DNA from: Sistotremastrum niveocremeum HHB9708
Taxonomy: Eukaryota; Basidiomycota; Agaricomycetes; Sistotremastrales; Sistotremastraceae
Direction of reading: 5' to 3'
DNA: 64,000 nucleotides
Assembly: GCA_001630475.1 (NCBI GenBank)
Contig: KV419430.1
Location: forward strand, 213,031 to 277,030
A model generated the notes under the pieces. It had not been told where the DNA came from. It saw only the letters and a program-made list of their open reading frames with translations, and ran no database searches. Of the stretch, positions 10,054 through 21,041 are shown piece by piece. The translations under genes and the position numbers were made by a program. Position 1 is the first letter of the stretch, and every line of letters starts with the position of its first letter.

Positions 10054-12081
10054 TCAAACGCTTCCTGAGGCTAGTTGTGGAATATAACTGTATAATTATT
10101 AGTCAGCGAAGAGATGTCTAGTTAGCAGAAAGGCACGCACGTAAGGTACTGAGGAGGGTGATGATATTCATCAGGTGCTTTGATGATGAGTTCATAGCGT
10201 TGCTCCGGAGAAAGTCCTTGAAGCCAGATTGGATCGTAATAATTCTCAGGCAGACCGGACACTGGGATAGCTTGGGAAAGACGATCGCCCTGGACCCTGA
10301 GGCGGTATTCGCTCCCTTGCCCAGTACCTCCATTATGAGAACTAGTTTGGTGACGCTCATAATGAAGGGAGTCGAGCATGCGAAGAACATTTGTGATCCA
10401 GGTCGGGCGATCGATGCGGAGCCGGATGCGATACGTTCGATGATGAGTCGCGGTGGAGTATCGTTTGGGAGGACCGTCAGACTCGTCGCTGCTCATTCCA
10501 TGGGTCCCGAGCCGACCAAGGACTTTGATTACGGGAGCGAGCCCGTTAGAAGTCTTCGCGACGTGCATACGCTTCCAGTAGAGCTAGATGAGATCATTAA
10601 GAAGATGCGGACTCCGGGAGAGAAGGAAGAGTTACCGAGATCCTGCGGGTATTAGCGCGCGCTTTGGATTGAAGCTCTGCCTTCTGAGCGTCGCTCAGTC
10701 CTTTCTTCCATTGCCGGTATGCTTTGCGACGACCTTTAAAGTGCTCCTTGACGCGTTTGCGCACCATACGCAGGTCGTAGTTATTTGCCGGAAATTGGTC
10801 CACCAAGGCTTGAGCGCAAATATTAATGGCAAGTTCATTCCAACGATCCCGGGGGACGCGGGAGTAAGCGAAGAAGAACTCTTCTCTCGTGGGTCCTCGG
10901 TGCTTGTGTTCGTCGAATTGAGTAAGGGTGGAGTCGGAGGGCATGGGATAATAGTAGGAGTTGCCGCCGTTCTCCGTCTCATCGGGGCGATGCTCTAAGG
11001 CGGCTACGAAAGTCCGAATGCGTTTCTATGAGTCGGTGAGTGATGGATATCGGAATAGTCATAAGTCGTACCAGTAACTCTAAGGTCTGACCACTTTTGT
11101 GGTTCGGACCAAGCTTAATGGGTCGTTCTGGCCCATCGTCGTCTTCGTCGTGTATGTAATTGGACCGGCGCTTAATCTCATCCTGGAGTTTGTTGCCTAG
11201 ACTCACGAGCTTCACGTTGGTGTCGCTGAGGGTTTTCGTGTTGCGTTTGATCGTATGATTGGTTCGTCGAGAAGACTTGACCAGTTCCAAAAGAAGAGTC
11301 TTAGTGTCAGCATGTGCCTGAGATAGTTCAGACATCTGAAAGGCTATTGAAGGGATGGAACATACGAGATTCTCGAGATCGCTTTCGGATTCAGACCCGG
11401 AGTCATCATCAGAATTTTCCGGAATCCCAGCGCCCTCACGAGCCTTGCCCTTCTGGGTTCTGGCTCCTGGGTTCTCTTCGCCGTCATCCATACGATCGGC
11501 ATCAGCAGGATCCCTGACATCGGGATTTCTGGCGTTGGAAGTGCTTTGGCCATCGCGAGAAGGGGCGATAGCAGGGTCAGGATGATTCGCTGATGGTGGA
11601 GGGACCCAATTTGGCGAGACGAGGTTCATCGGCTCTTTGGGATGATTGAGATCCTCCTGCAATCCTGGCATGTCCTGTAGTATCTTCGGTGACTGAAGCG
11701 TGTGTACATCGCAATTCAAACTCACAACATCACGCTCTGAAATCTGTGGATGGAAATAATGAATATGTGTCGTACCGATATAACACGGAATCACTAACCG
11801 GGATATTGGTAGCATGGCCGGAACGTAAGGCAGGTTGGGGTACGCTGATGGTGGGATTCAAGACTATGACACGGTAAGTAATAGATAGCATGATGGAGTC
11901 GCAGAGATCGCTCACCCGCTGGAGCTTCGGCCGCAGGTTGATGCTGTAGTGCTACCAAGGGAGGTGACGGCGCATCCGCTATCGGCTGAGTATATCCATA
12001 TGGATGGAATTGTCGTTCTGTACGCCGAGCTCTACGGTCGGCGAGAAAGTGAGAACGCGGGGGCTGTCGTGGGGCAGCCAT
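10054..12081 (-). CDS. 578-aa hypothetical protein, seven exons
   Basis: Exons on the minus strand: 12081-11916, 11863-11799, 11743-11726, 11692-11072, 11025-10636, 10583-10141 and 10087-10054. All introns are GT-AG, 33-64 nt, and all phases agree. The N-terminal 200 residues are disordered (Pro-rich, then an acidic Ser/Asp/Glu tract after GAGIPENSDDD). A helical, probably coiled-coil stretch follows (RRTNHTIKRNTKTLSDTN), then a basic helical block (VRKRVKEHFKGRRKAYRQWK), and a C-terminal region containing SGLPENYYDPIWL. From memory, similar architectures occur as multi-copy families in Agaricomycetes, but I know no function. The basic block suggests nucleic-acid binding; that is inference. 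A 30-nt in-frame stretch at about 11369-11340 could be a mini-intron. Confidence 0.7.
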
Positions 12082-12464
12082 TGGATTCCTGGTATGACCG
12101 TCGCTATGCTGCCCATCTTATTGGGCTTTATAAGACAAAATTCTGGGACTATTTGGGTGGATGTTCCGTGCGTGGGCAGTGGACGCCGAAATCGTGAAAG
12201 GTCCTGCCAAAAGGTGGCCTAATTCGGTGGGTGCTGTCAGGAGTGACTGAGGACAGCGAGAAAGGTAATGCACGAGGTCGTGGGGAGGGGTCGGAGATCG
12301 GATGTGATATCTGCTTTCGTCCAAACCAGCCACGCGAGCCTGCGACATCGAAAAAAGCTGAGGGTTCGATCCTTGACTGAGTGACCATCATGGACTTCGG
12401 ATAGGCAAGCTTTGGCTTTATAGCGTGTTGGAAGACTAAGTTGACCGAAGAATTCGAGTTGTCG

Positions 12465-13474
12465 ATGGACGCTATCGGGTACCCTCATGTTTTACGCTTA
12501 CGTCGTCTCATCCATTCTGCGACGTCTCCTGCGCTCCCACACGACATCCAAAGGCTTATAGCCGAGCTCGCCGCAAGAAATGGCAAGAAGAGGCGTATAA
12601 TCACCCTCATGAGCGTATCTTCGAGCTTCGCTGCCTGGTGCGTCCTTGTTAGCATAGTACTCGGTGATTCGGGTCACTCATTTTACTGAGCATTAGGCTG
12701 CGGCCGATCCTGTACGAATCGGTGCAGATCACGAAATATCTGCATGTTGGCTCTTTCGTTGGAGAGCCCTCTGACGAACCATCTCGATTCTCGATGGTGA
12801 AACACCTCTTCATATCCACCGAATACGATCGCGAGTTCGATTGGCATGTCATGAATTCGTGCTATCGCCTTCAAAGCCTCGCCATCCAAGGCTTCAGTCT
12901 TCCAAGATACTCCCCTCAGACTCGTCGCGGATTTTGGTCCACCGCAGAGGCCCCTTGCGAGCCGTCATTTGTGATGCTCTTCCAGACGGATTGCAACCTC
13001 TTCGAGGTGTACCGCCTGTCCACCCCGGTCATACTGAGAAGCTGCACCCATCTAGCCATCGAGCATACTTCAGTCGACATACGCTCCATATCCTACCTCC
13101 TCACCATTGTGCCAACTGTCACCCATCTCGCTCTTTTCTATCGATATCCTCGCCTCTTCGCTGTTCAACATTTGGGAAGATTTTGTGAGAAGAATCCCCA
13201 GTTGTCGGTCATTGTTCTGTGTCAGTTCTTGAGGCGGACACGCGCAGCATTTGATGAGTTGTGGAACAACACAACTTTCGGACGTCACAATTTTGAGCTG
13301 GTGGATCCCCGGGTGGCGTTTGTCGAAATTCTAGGTCGGAAGCGGGGACCTGTCGACTATTGGAGAGAGTTGACCACGGGGGAGATAGATGTATGGGCCC
13401 TAGCTAAAGAGCGAATGAAGGCGAGGGACATCGAACTGTCAAAAGGCATAGAAAGACTTTATCAGTACGAATGA
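12465..13474 (+). CDS. F-box-like hypothetical protein, paralogue 1
   Basis: Exon 12465-12637, 59-nt intron, exon 12697-13474. The ATG at 12465 is the first in frame (MDAIGYPHVLR). Near residue 25 is LPHDIQRLIAELAA, resembling the opening LP.E....I of an F-box-like motif; the phase-2 intron falls just after a conserved Trp, as in the paralogue at 15353. The remainder has the layout of basidiomycete F-box-like proteins, with a mid-protein THLALFYRYPRL element. Such proteins usually act as SCF ubiquitin-ligase adaptors, but the F-box match is weak and leucine-rich repeats are not clear. About 316 aa. Confidence 0.65.
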
Positions 13475-15352
13475 CTTTTGATGCATTAGTAGGGTTCGCG
13501 CGAATATCTTCTCAATGAATAGACTCGTCGGCAATATGAAATGTTTTGAACAAGATCGTGATGGATGGATATGAATGAATGCCATTTCAAAGATGTATGT
13601 TAAAAGCAATGTGAACATAGAGATATTACACTCCGAGGAGGATTGATGATTCTGGATGACCGACCAGACGCTATCATAACCATTAAATTGAATGCCAGCA
13701 TGACTGGCACCATCGGTTTCTCATTCTCCTTCTATTCCGGTGCCGACTCACTCAGAACTCTCGTGCCCCGTTTATCCGGACTATTCGCATCCACAGGGCT
13801 CACTCGACTGCCGGACAAAGATATGTGCACTATTCCAATTTCCCGCGAAGTGCCAAGGCTAGCGAAGCTCTTCGTGAAAGAGATGGCGAAAGTGCGCGAG
13901 GTCCGCCGCGAGTGAGTTGTTGGGGATTTTCCAGCGAGCGATGTGTTGAGATGGGGACGGCGGGCTATACATGATGGATCAATGGACTTGAGTGACCGGA
14001 GGACGGATTGGGTGTCTTTGGTCCGCTACATTGAGACCTTGCGTTGAGAGATGGAGGAGGACGGGTATGCTAGTAGTGCTACGAACACACACCGTCATTG
14101 ATTATCCTTCAGGGCTCCAATCAGCACCCTCGATCGTGAGTTGAATGCTCTAGTCTCCAATTTTGGCATTTTGATGTACGGACGTGGCTCTGGCGAGAAC
14201 CTAGGAATTTTGTGAGTCTAGAAGCAAGGCATCAGCCATATGATTGAGCTGAGCGACGAAGTCCTGTGCAGTCATCTGGCTATCGCGGGCGCTTCGGGCC
14301 TCGAAGAGACTGAAGAAGGAGAGGGTAAGTCGCTTATATCATTGACCTAATCGCAAGGACACTGACTTTGTGATGCGACGTCCTGCCTCTGTCTTTCGGT
14401 ATGGCCGACAACACGAGCTAGTGGTCAGAGCGTGTGTCAGGTGTAGCATGATTGAACGAAGGAGAAAATTCGGGGCTCAACATAGAGACCAGGAGAGGTA
14501 TATCGAATCGCCAGAGTTCTGCATGAGGTCGACAATGCCGGTCCGACGTCGAGGGATTGGACGTGTATTAGGAGGCCTGGCGCCTGTTTTGGGCGGTTGT
14601 GAGCTACGGCGGTACCGGCGATAAGCACGACGCGGCTAGCTGTAAAGGCATCCCGACGTCCAGACCAAGCTAGATTACACCTCTGTCTAGCTGACGAGGA
14701 TCTTTGATGGTTCAGAGGTCAGTTTTGTCAATTATATACAGGCTATACAACATTTTGAAGATGTCGTCGGACAGACTGAGACCCCAGGAACAAAGCACAT
14801 TCATATTAGGTGGGACCCGTATTCGCATATGTCCTCTCCAAACACATTTTCCGCCTCAGAGTGACTTGGTTTCTGCATTAGTCAGAATCTGCAACATCGC
14901 CGGGAACCGGTTTGGTTGTACAAGCGCAGCCGGCATCATCGATGAGGGGTTGATTCGGAGATACTAGTACAGGTTAGCATTTATTTCAGTCCGTAGTTCA
15001 TACTCGCAAGTGATCTTTTTCTACGCTAAGTCGTCAGGATCCCTGTATCAGTAAACCTCACCATCCACTGTTCAGTCTACTACCACGCTATCCAAGCTAT
15101 ATCTGAACGAGACTGTCCACGCGATATCAACCACATCCGATTACCCGATTGGGTGGACGTCGTCAGTCGAGTGTGCTCACACCCAGAAAGGAAAGACGCC
15201 CGCTGAACCCTAACCCTCTTTCGGCGCAACGAGCCACGCGCTGTCAGGTCTCCCAAACGGTCGATGGCATCGCTGAGAGATGCTATACTGCCTAAAACTG
15301 CTCGATTGACGGTCCTATAAGATGATGCGAGGAATGGCTCAGTATCTTTGCC
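13475..15352. other. Intergenic between F-box-like paralogues
   Basis: An open frame at 13646-13915 (+) codes for about 90 residues with a plausible C-terminal helix (LAKLFVKEMAKVREVRRE) but has no supporting homologue or introns; it may be a remnant. Two CCCTAA-like units occur at about 15208-15217, too short to be called telomeric. No other gene is supported. Confidence 0.35.
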
Positions 15353-16380
15353 ATGCAGCTGATCACCAGCGCATCTGCAGGAAATGGTCCTCCAAACCGT
15401 GGACATCGCGTCCAGATCGGTTCAAGACTGCCAGTCGAACTTCAATTGATCATCGTGAAACTGGCTGCTCGTGGGAGCCGGAAGAGATGTTTGAGACTCA
15501 TGAAGGTCTCTAGTAATTTCTTCCATTGGTGCGTCTGCGTCGGAGCCTCACATCGGTTCTCTGAATTAACTTCTCCTCTCAAAGGGTCATGCCGGTCTTC
15601 TACCAGACGTACCGCATATCCAGATACGTCCACCTTTTCCTAATATCCATCGAGTCGGAGACGCATCTCGACCGATTCAAACGCGTCCGGCACCTTTTCA
15701 TCAACACATTCTTCGACTCGAAATACGACCGCGCGCTCCTCAATGCATGCCATGCTATCGAAAGCCTGGCTATTCACGGGTCCAGTCTGCGGAATTTCAA
15801 CCTTCATCCTGCCAGGAGCAGCGGGTACTGGTCGATTGAGAGGTTCAATTGTAAACCCAGTTACGTCATCCTGTTTGAGATAGATTGCGATCGATTTCAA
15901 CACTACGGCCTCTCCGCGCCTGCCTTTATGACTCATTGTACCCATCTCGCCCTTGAACATAGGCCGGCGGATGTGATGTCGGTGTCCTACCTGCTTCGCC
16001 TCGTTCCCACGGTCACTCATTTGGCGTTCTTCTATCCTTACACTCGGATCCTCCCACCCCTTCACGTGAAGGAGTTCTGCGAGGAGAACGAACAATTGGC
16101 GATCCTCGTCTTTTGCCGCTTCATCGAGAAGAGAAGCATACCGCCGGTTGACCCAATGTGGCGAACGACGAGGTTTGCACGTCATGAGTTGGAGGTTCTC
16201 GATCCACGTGTGGCGGTCATCGATATTCGACGAAGGAGCAGGGCAGCCACCCTTAGCTGGAAGGCATTAACAACAGGCAGCTTGGATATATGGCGCCTAG
16301 GGAGAGAGAGACTGGAGCTCACCAAAGAATTCCGAGACGTTGAGGACGCCATGAGTGAATACATTAGCTTTGAGAGGTAG
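15353..16380 (+). CDS. F-box-like hypothetical protein, paralogue 2
   Basis: Exon 15353-15528, 56-nt intron, exon 15585-16380, about 323 aa. It is a diverged tandem copy of the gene at 12465. The two share LPVELQLIIVKLAA near the start, the Trp codon split by the intron, a CTHLALEH block, SYLL..VPTVTHLAFFY, the ...RH.LE..DPRVA block and the C-terminal LTTGSLDIWRLGRER. Gene order, intron position and phase are conserved, so the pair arose by tandem duplication. The likely role is substrate recognition for ubiquitination, inferred from family only. Confidence 0.65.
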
Positions 16381-16589
16381 TTATGTTTTTCTATTTTAGA
16401 CCATGACCGGACTACAGTAGAATGTAGAATGCAAAATAAGATCTTCGTAAAGGCGTCATATCTTCCACTACTGACCTAAGGACGAAATGTCAATGCATCT
16501 AATTCGCTGCAATCTTTCGAGCAAATCAGACCTGGGCACTTCCGGTTCCCGATTTGACTCCCCGACTCGCTGCTTCTCGTTGTCTACCG

Positions 16590-18245
16590 ATGCCTTTGCA
16601 ATCGTGCGCTTCCTTTCGCAGAACCTATTCCAAACGCATCAACTGCATCGCTTTGTCTTCTTGTCTGCGCTACGTTGCCACAGGGGCCAACGAATTAGCT
16701 GTCTGGGAAGTTGGGGATGCAACAAAGGAGGCATGCATCATCCCAACTGGAGAGCCTATACTCTGTCTTTCGTGGATCGAATCCAGCTCAGTTGGATGGA
16801 CACTGGCATGTGGCCTACAAAATGGAGTGCTGCTAACACTCTCGTTTAATCGCGTAAGTACACTTTCCATTTCTACGCGATGACTCCAGATTGCTATGAG
16901 GATCCAGAATACTGCGAATATCACGGCCTTTCAGCAGCCGGCGCAAGCGTCTCCTATCTCAGCGCTCTCTCAGTATCTGTCAGGAGGTCATTTAGTTACT
17001 GGTGGAAGATCGGACGGGTGTGTTCTGTGGCTGCGTGAGGGCGAAGGTGCGAGTCAGTTCGCTTGCCCCGAGATCTCGAGACTGATGCCATCGCTATCCA
17101 GAATGGGCAAAGAAAGCGTCTTTTCTGGACGGACAGAACTGTCCTCCTGTTGTCCATATCCAACCCCTCGGTTCTCAAACTTTTCTCGCGATCTTGTTCA
17201 AGGACGGAGGACTGGTGTGCGCTCGAGCTGATTCCCAGCGATATAGCTATTGACGCGGCGGGATTTCAGGTGCCTGTCGATGGAGACAGAGGAGTTCTTG
17301 TGGGATGCCAACGTGGATACACACATGTGAGTTATACTGCGCTTGGTCGTATATCATCGCTTATGCACAGATGATGCAGCTTCGCCGCCGGATTGCCTAT
17401 CACTCCCCAGGGCCTCGCCTTAGTGACCATGAAACATCGCGGGGAGATACGATTTCACTATTCCGATGACGTAGCCAACAGTGAATCAGATATGATTCAG
17501 GTGTCCGCCAGAGTAATCCATCATGCACGGTTGGGGGGCCCAATCGCATGGCTTTCCCCTGATTTCGTTCTGGTGGGAGGGAACAATGGTGCAAATGCCG
17601 ATGTGTGGGATGTCAAGAGTGGTCGAATTGTTGAGCATCTGAATCATGATGGTAAAATCTTCTGTACTTGCATTCTCAAATGTCACTAATTAGATTGTGG
17701 GACAGGCGGAGTAATCCAAGCGGTGGCTGTGAGATCTCGTTGCTTGCGAAATCATTGCCTCCTTATCAGTCTGCACAGAGTTCATTCCATCCCCAGAGCG
17801 GATTGAGCTGCGTTGCAACTATAGTCCAGGAGAATGGTCACAGCATTGTGCGGGTTTGGGAGAGCGTCCGAGACGGGAGTGCATGTAAGTCTGCCGTGAT
17901 TTCTATGTCTCCTCGAGGATCTCGACTAATACCTCGATTCCAGGGGAATATATGGCCACGAGTACGGATACACATATCCCGGTGAGAGCAGTCCTTTCGC
18001 CTGGGATCCAACTCTCATGTTCTCAGCGTCCTTCCGGCCCTGTGACCCCCGAATCATCTCGAAGCTCGAGCCTCTGCCATCGAGTAATGGTGCGTGGACC
18101 GCTGTTTCCGACTGGCCTGCAAAATGACGTCATCCAGTTCACATTTGCCCTTGTTGCTGTGGCGTTTGCTGTTTTCAGCGGTGGTCATTCATATGGCCCT
18201 CTGCAAGAGGCACAAAGACGATTCTTTGGCTTAAGAAATGCCTGA
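16590..18245 (+). CDS. WD40-repeat-like protein with C-terminal membrane segment
   Basis: Nine-exon model: 16590-16853, 16890-17046, 17102-17214, 17270-17326, 17411-17651, 17706-17728, 17770-17884, 17944-17981 and 18027-18245 (about 408 aa). Phases agree throughout; the acceptor at 17410 is the least certain. WD40-like blades are visible: INCIALSSCLRYVATGANE followed by LAVWEV; GHLVTGGRSDGCVLWLRE; FVLVGGNNGANADVWDVKSG; HSIVRVWESV. These usually form a beta-propeller scaffold. A hydrophobic helix near the end (VIQFTFALVAVAFAVF) predicts a tail anchor, unusual for such proteins. No catalytic domain seen. It follows the F-box-like pair on the same strand. Confidence 0.65.
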
Positions 18246-18362
18246 GATATAATCCGAACATCTTCTTTTTTAAAACTACGATTCTGTACATGGCGCCGTA
18301 AATACCTATTTATTCTAAAGAGATAACTTTCCTTCGTTTACGACTGAGCAAATGGTACACAA

Positions 18363-19554
18363 TCAGGTGGATCTAGCCTTCTCAAGCTCACGGTCATACT
18401 TCTTCTTGGTCTCCGCCTTGATCCAGGATGGATCTGAGGTTTCTTCTCTGAGATGTAGAATATATTCTGCCAAAAGTGGATGACGAATGCCTGGGAGTGT
18501 TGGAAGCCAATGCGGAGTTTCCTGTCTCACCCAATAAGTCCTGTCTTGGACGGTGAAGCGGAGCTCGTAGACATCTCCTGGGGATGCACTGTCAGCGGAA
18601 ACCAGCGGCATGATCGACGCTGAACTGTTGCGTTCGAGGAGTGACGCCGCTGTTTCCCGCCATAACACCCAGGCAGGCCCCTGTCGTGTAGTGCGAGTGA
18701 TTCGAATAGGTGAGAGCCGATACGGCCTTTCTGTATCTTGAACAATAGAGGAGGGGTTGAACGGACTCATGGCGCGATTGTTTTGGAGAGGTGACATAGG
18801 TGCCGAAGGGTCATCGTGCGATTGGAGGAACGCAGTGTTGATCGATTGAAGACTAGAACCGATATTCAGAGATCATGGCATGACGGATAAGGGATGGCCA
18901 ACGCACAGGGACCTTGCGCCAATGCGATCCAACCTCAGAATCACTTGATGTCCGTTTCGAAAGATCGCGCTACGGAATATCGGTGTGTATTGATCGAAGG
19001 ATACGAAGACATGCAAGACACGTACCATTCTATGGATCTCGCATCCTGAGTCCAAGTCGGCGCACTGTTCGTATCCACGACTTGAAGGGAAATCTTTTCG
19101 CCGATCGCGTAGGCATGCTGACCTGAGCGCTAGGAGTTGCATTGGATTGTGAGCCCCTCCAGAATAGAAAGTCACTAACCGTTTCGCTTAAAGGTGATGA
19201 TCTAGCGTGTGTGTCATTGCTGCCTATCGGGGGTGCACTACCCTGCCGAGGGAATGAAGCTAAGTGAGTACCAGCGCTTACTCCGCTAGCCTCTCCCTCC
19301 CTCGGATTATCTGAGTTACGAGTGTGAACTGCTGTCGCGGGGGATCCGCTGCGATGGTGGTCATGGTTGGCCAGATCACTGTAAAACAGAAACGTGAAGC
19401 AGAAAGATCTGAACGATATGGCAGAATACAATACTCACGATTGAGAGGCGGGTGCCGTATCTTGTGGAGATTTGAGTCCTATACCGGAAGTGTCGAGTGT
19501 GAATACTCGCAGACCGTTTGAGGCTGGCTGAGAGAAGACACGAACTGGAGGCAT
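18363..19554 (-). CDS. Hypothetical protein, five exons
   Basis: Minus-strand exons 19554-19439, 19378-19180, 19129-19026, 18969-18907 and 18852-18363, all with GT-AG introns of 50-60 nt and matching phases; about 323 aa. The N-terminal third is Ser/Asn/Gly-rich and disordered (MPPVRVFSQPASNG...). The middle contains a compact-looking part (HAYAIGEKISLQVVDT, IFRNGHQVILRLDRIG) and the C-terminal part has YELRFTVQDRTYWVRQETP followed by a charged helix (KAETKKKYDRELEKARST). No domain recognised. It is convergent with the WD40-like gene ending at 18245. Confidence 0.6.
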
Positions 19555-19701
19555 GGAGGTTGGACCACATTCTCCGAAATCCTAGGCTTTATATGACGCG
19601 CGCCGAGACCTAGGGCCCTTCATAGTATCTTCAATACGGAAGAGGTGTGCGATGAATATCCATTTCCGGTCGAATGTGCTAGCGTGGCCATAGGCTATCG
19701 A

Positions 19702-20433
19702 ATGCGGTCGCTGGATTTTCCGGAATCCGACCGGCTATCTCCACTTCGGCTTCCGACGAGCAATATCAATCGTCTCTTTCTCTCGACCAGAAATGATGTT
19801 CTTCCCCGAACTCTCTCAGTCAATCAACACGACCGAATGAACTCTGGCTCCTCTCATTGGTCCTCTCTCGAGGGAAGATTCAGAAAAGGCGATCGTCTTT
19901 GGCGACGTTCTCCTTCTGAAACTACGGCATCCTCTCCGGCCAGTAAGCCTATTGCTCTGAGCCCCAGAATTGATCAGTGCTCATCGTTGCTTTGTTGGGA
20001 TGACAGAGAGTTCCCATCGCCCATCGTCTGAAGAACCGTTGGAGGGGACACGTACCACGCCCCCGAGTCTCAGGGATTGTATATCCAAGGTGCGCCGTTC
20101 AATATTCCTGTGTCCTCCGACCGTTCTGCTGACGACCTCGGAGGCTTTCTGGGGCGAATCAGGAGAAGAATCTCATTCCTCACTTCAGCCAATGGAATCC
20201 TTGGTCATCCAGATCTCGCCGTCAACTCAAATGACGTGGCTCCTGCTTGGTTGCACGATGCTACTGATCTGCACTGCGATCGCGCTCTCACTTGTAATCG
20301 TCTGCTATGGACATCTCAGCATTCCTGCCCCCGAATTCTCTCCCTTCGATTGGTTCGATGTAAGTCAATATTTCTTCATCGACTTCGAAACCGCTGATCG
20401 GTGCACGCGCAGGCAGATATAGATGACCTTTGA
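19702..20433 (+). CDS. Single-pass membrane protein, hypothetical
   Basis: Exons 19702-19942, 20007-20359 and 20413-20433, joined by GTAAGC and GTAAGT donors; 204 aa. The first 150 residues are Ser/Arg/Pro-rich and disordered. A strong transmembrane helix follows (MTWLLLGCTMLLICTAIALS), then a short outer tail ending DWFDADIDDL. It may be divergent from the gene starting at 19554 (148 bp apart), sharing a promoter region. Family not recognised. The model overlaps an antisense frame at 20288-20614. Confidence 0.5.
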
Positions 20434-20614
20434 ACGACAGAGTCAAGCTCTTCAGCATTCTGAATAGCTCGTCACCCATTAAATCCTTAGATTGTCTATT
20501 GCCTCGTACTAGCCTGTAGTCTCGCCCACCATCTTTGTAATGTGACAATACATCAGATTCTGACAAGACGCGTCCGAGTTCATCATTGAAATCACCAGTC
20601 AATAATACTGCCAT
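20288..20614 (-). CDS. Uncertain antisense open frame
   Basis: A 108-codon frame starting ATG with a natural-looking sequence (MAVLLTGDFNDELGRVLSES, ...LMGDELFRMLKSLTLSFKG). Its 3' half is antisense to the last exons of the membrane-protein gene ending at 20433. It could be a real convergent gene or a chance frame. No domain recognised. Confidence 0.25.
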   Translation of the reverse strand: MAVLLTGDFNDELGRVLSESDVLSHYKDGGRDYRLVRGNRQSKDLMGDELFRMLKSLTLSFKGHLYLPARAPISGFEVDEEILTYIEPIEGREFGGRNAEMSIADDYK

Positions 20615-21041
20615 GGAAATTTAGACTATTCTCTTGTGGACAAGAGTACGGCTACAAGTACTAGACAAAGGATTGATCTGTTAGTTGCAACCGATCTGCG
20701 CGGCTAGCGTATACGGTTTCCAAACCAAGAGCATTCTAAAAATGACGTCATCACCGGACGGTCCGGCTTTTGCCCCAATGCGGAACCGGAGGCCACGAGC
20801 GACATGCTCGAAACTCTCAAAGACAGACGGAAAGAGCGTACCTGCTCGATGAACGTTGCGTATACCGATCTAGGAAACTCATCACACGAGGGTCAGTCTT
20901 GGAATTCGTCGAACATACACCGAAAGAGCGCGGATTGTCCATGAACGCTGCACACACTGATTTAGGAAGCCAAGGAACAGAACGGATCACTTATTATAAA
21001 GGACCAGTTTTACCATCTAATGGACCGCACTGTCAATAGTC
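20434..21041. other. 5' flank of the tnp2 element; terminus not found
   Basis: A short, imperfect direct repeat is visible: AACGTTGCGTATACCGATCT then AGGAAAC (around 20853) and a related AACGCTGCACACACTGATTT then AGGAAGC (around 20944), 91 bp apart, as expected of subterminal repeats in CACTA-type elements. No clear CACTA-like terminal inverted repeat was located by eye. Confidence 0.35.
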
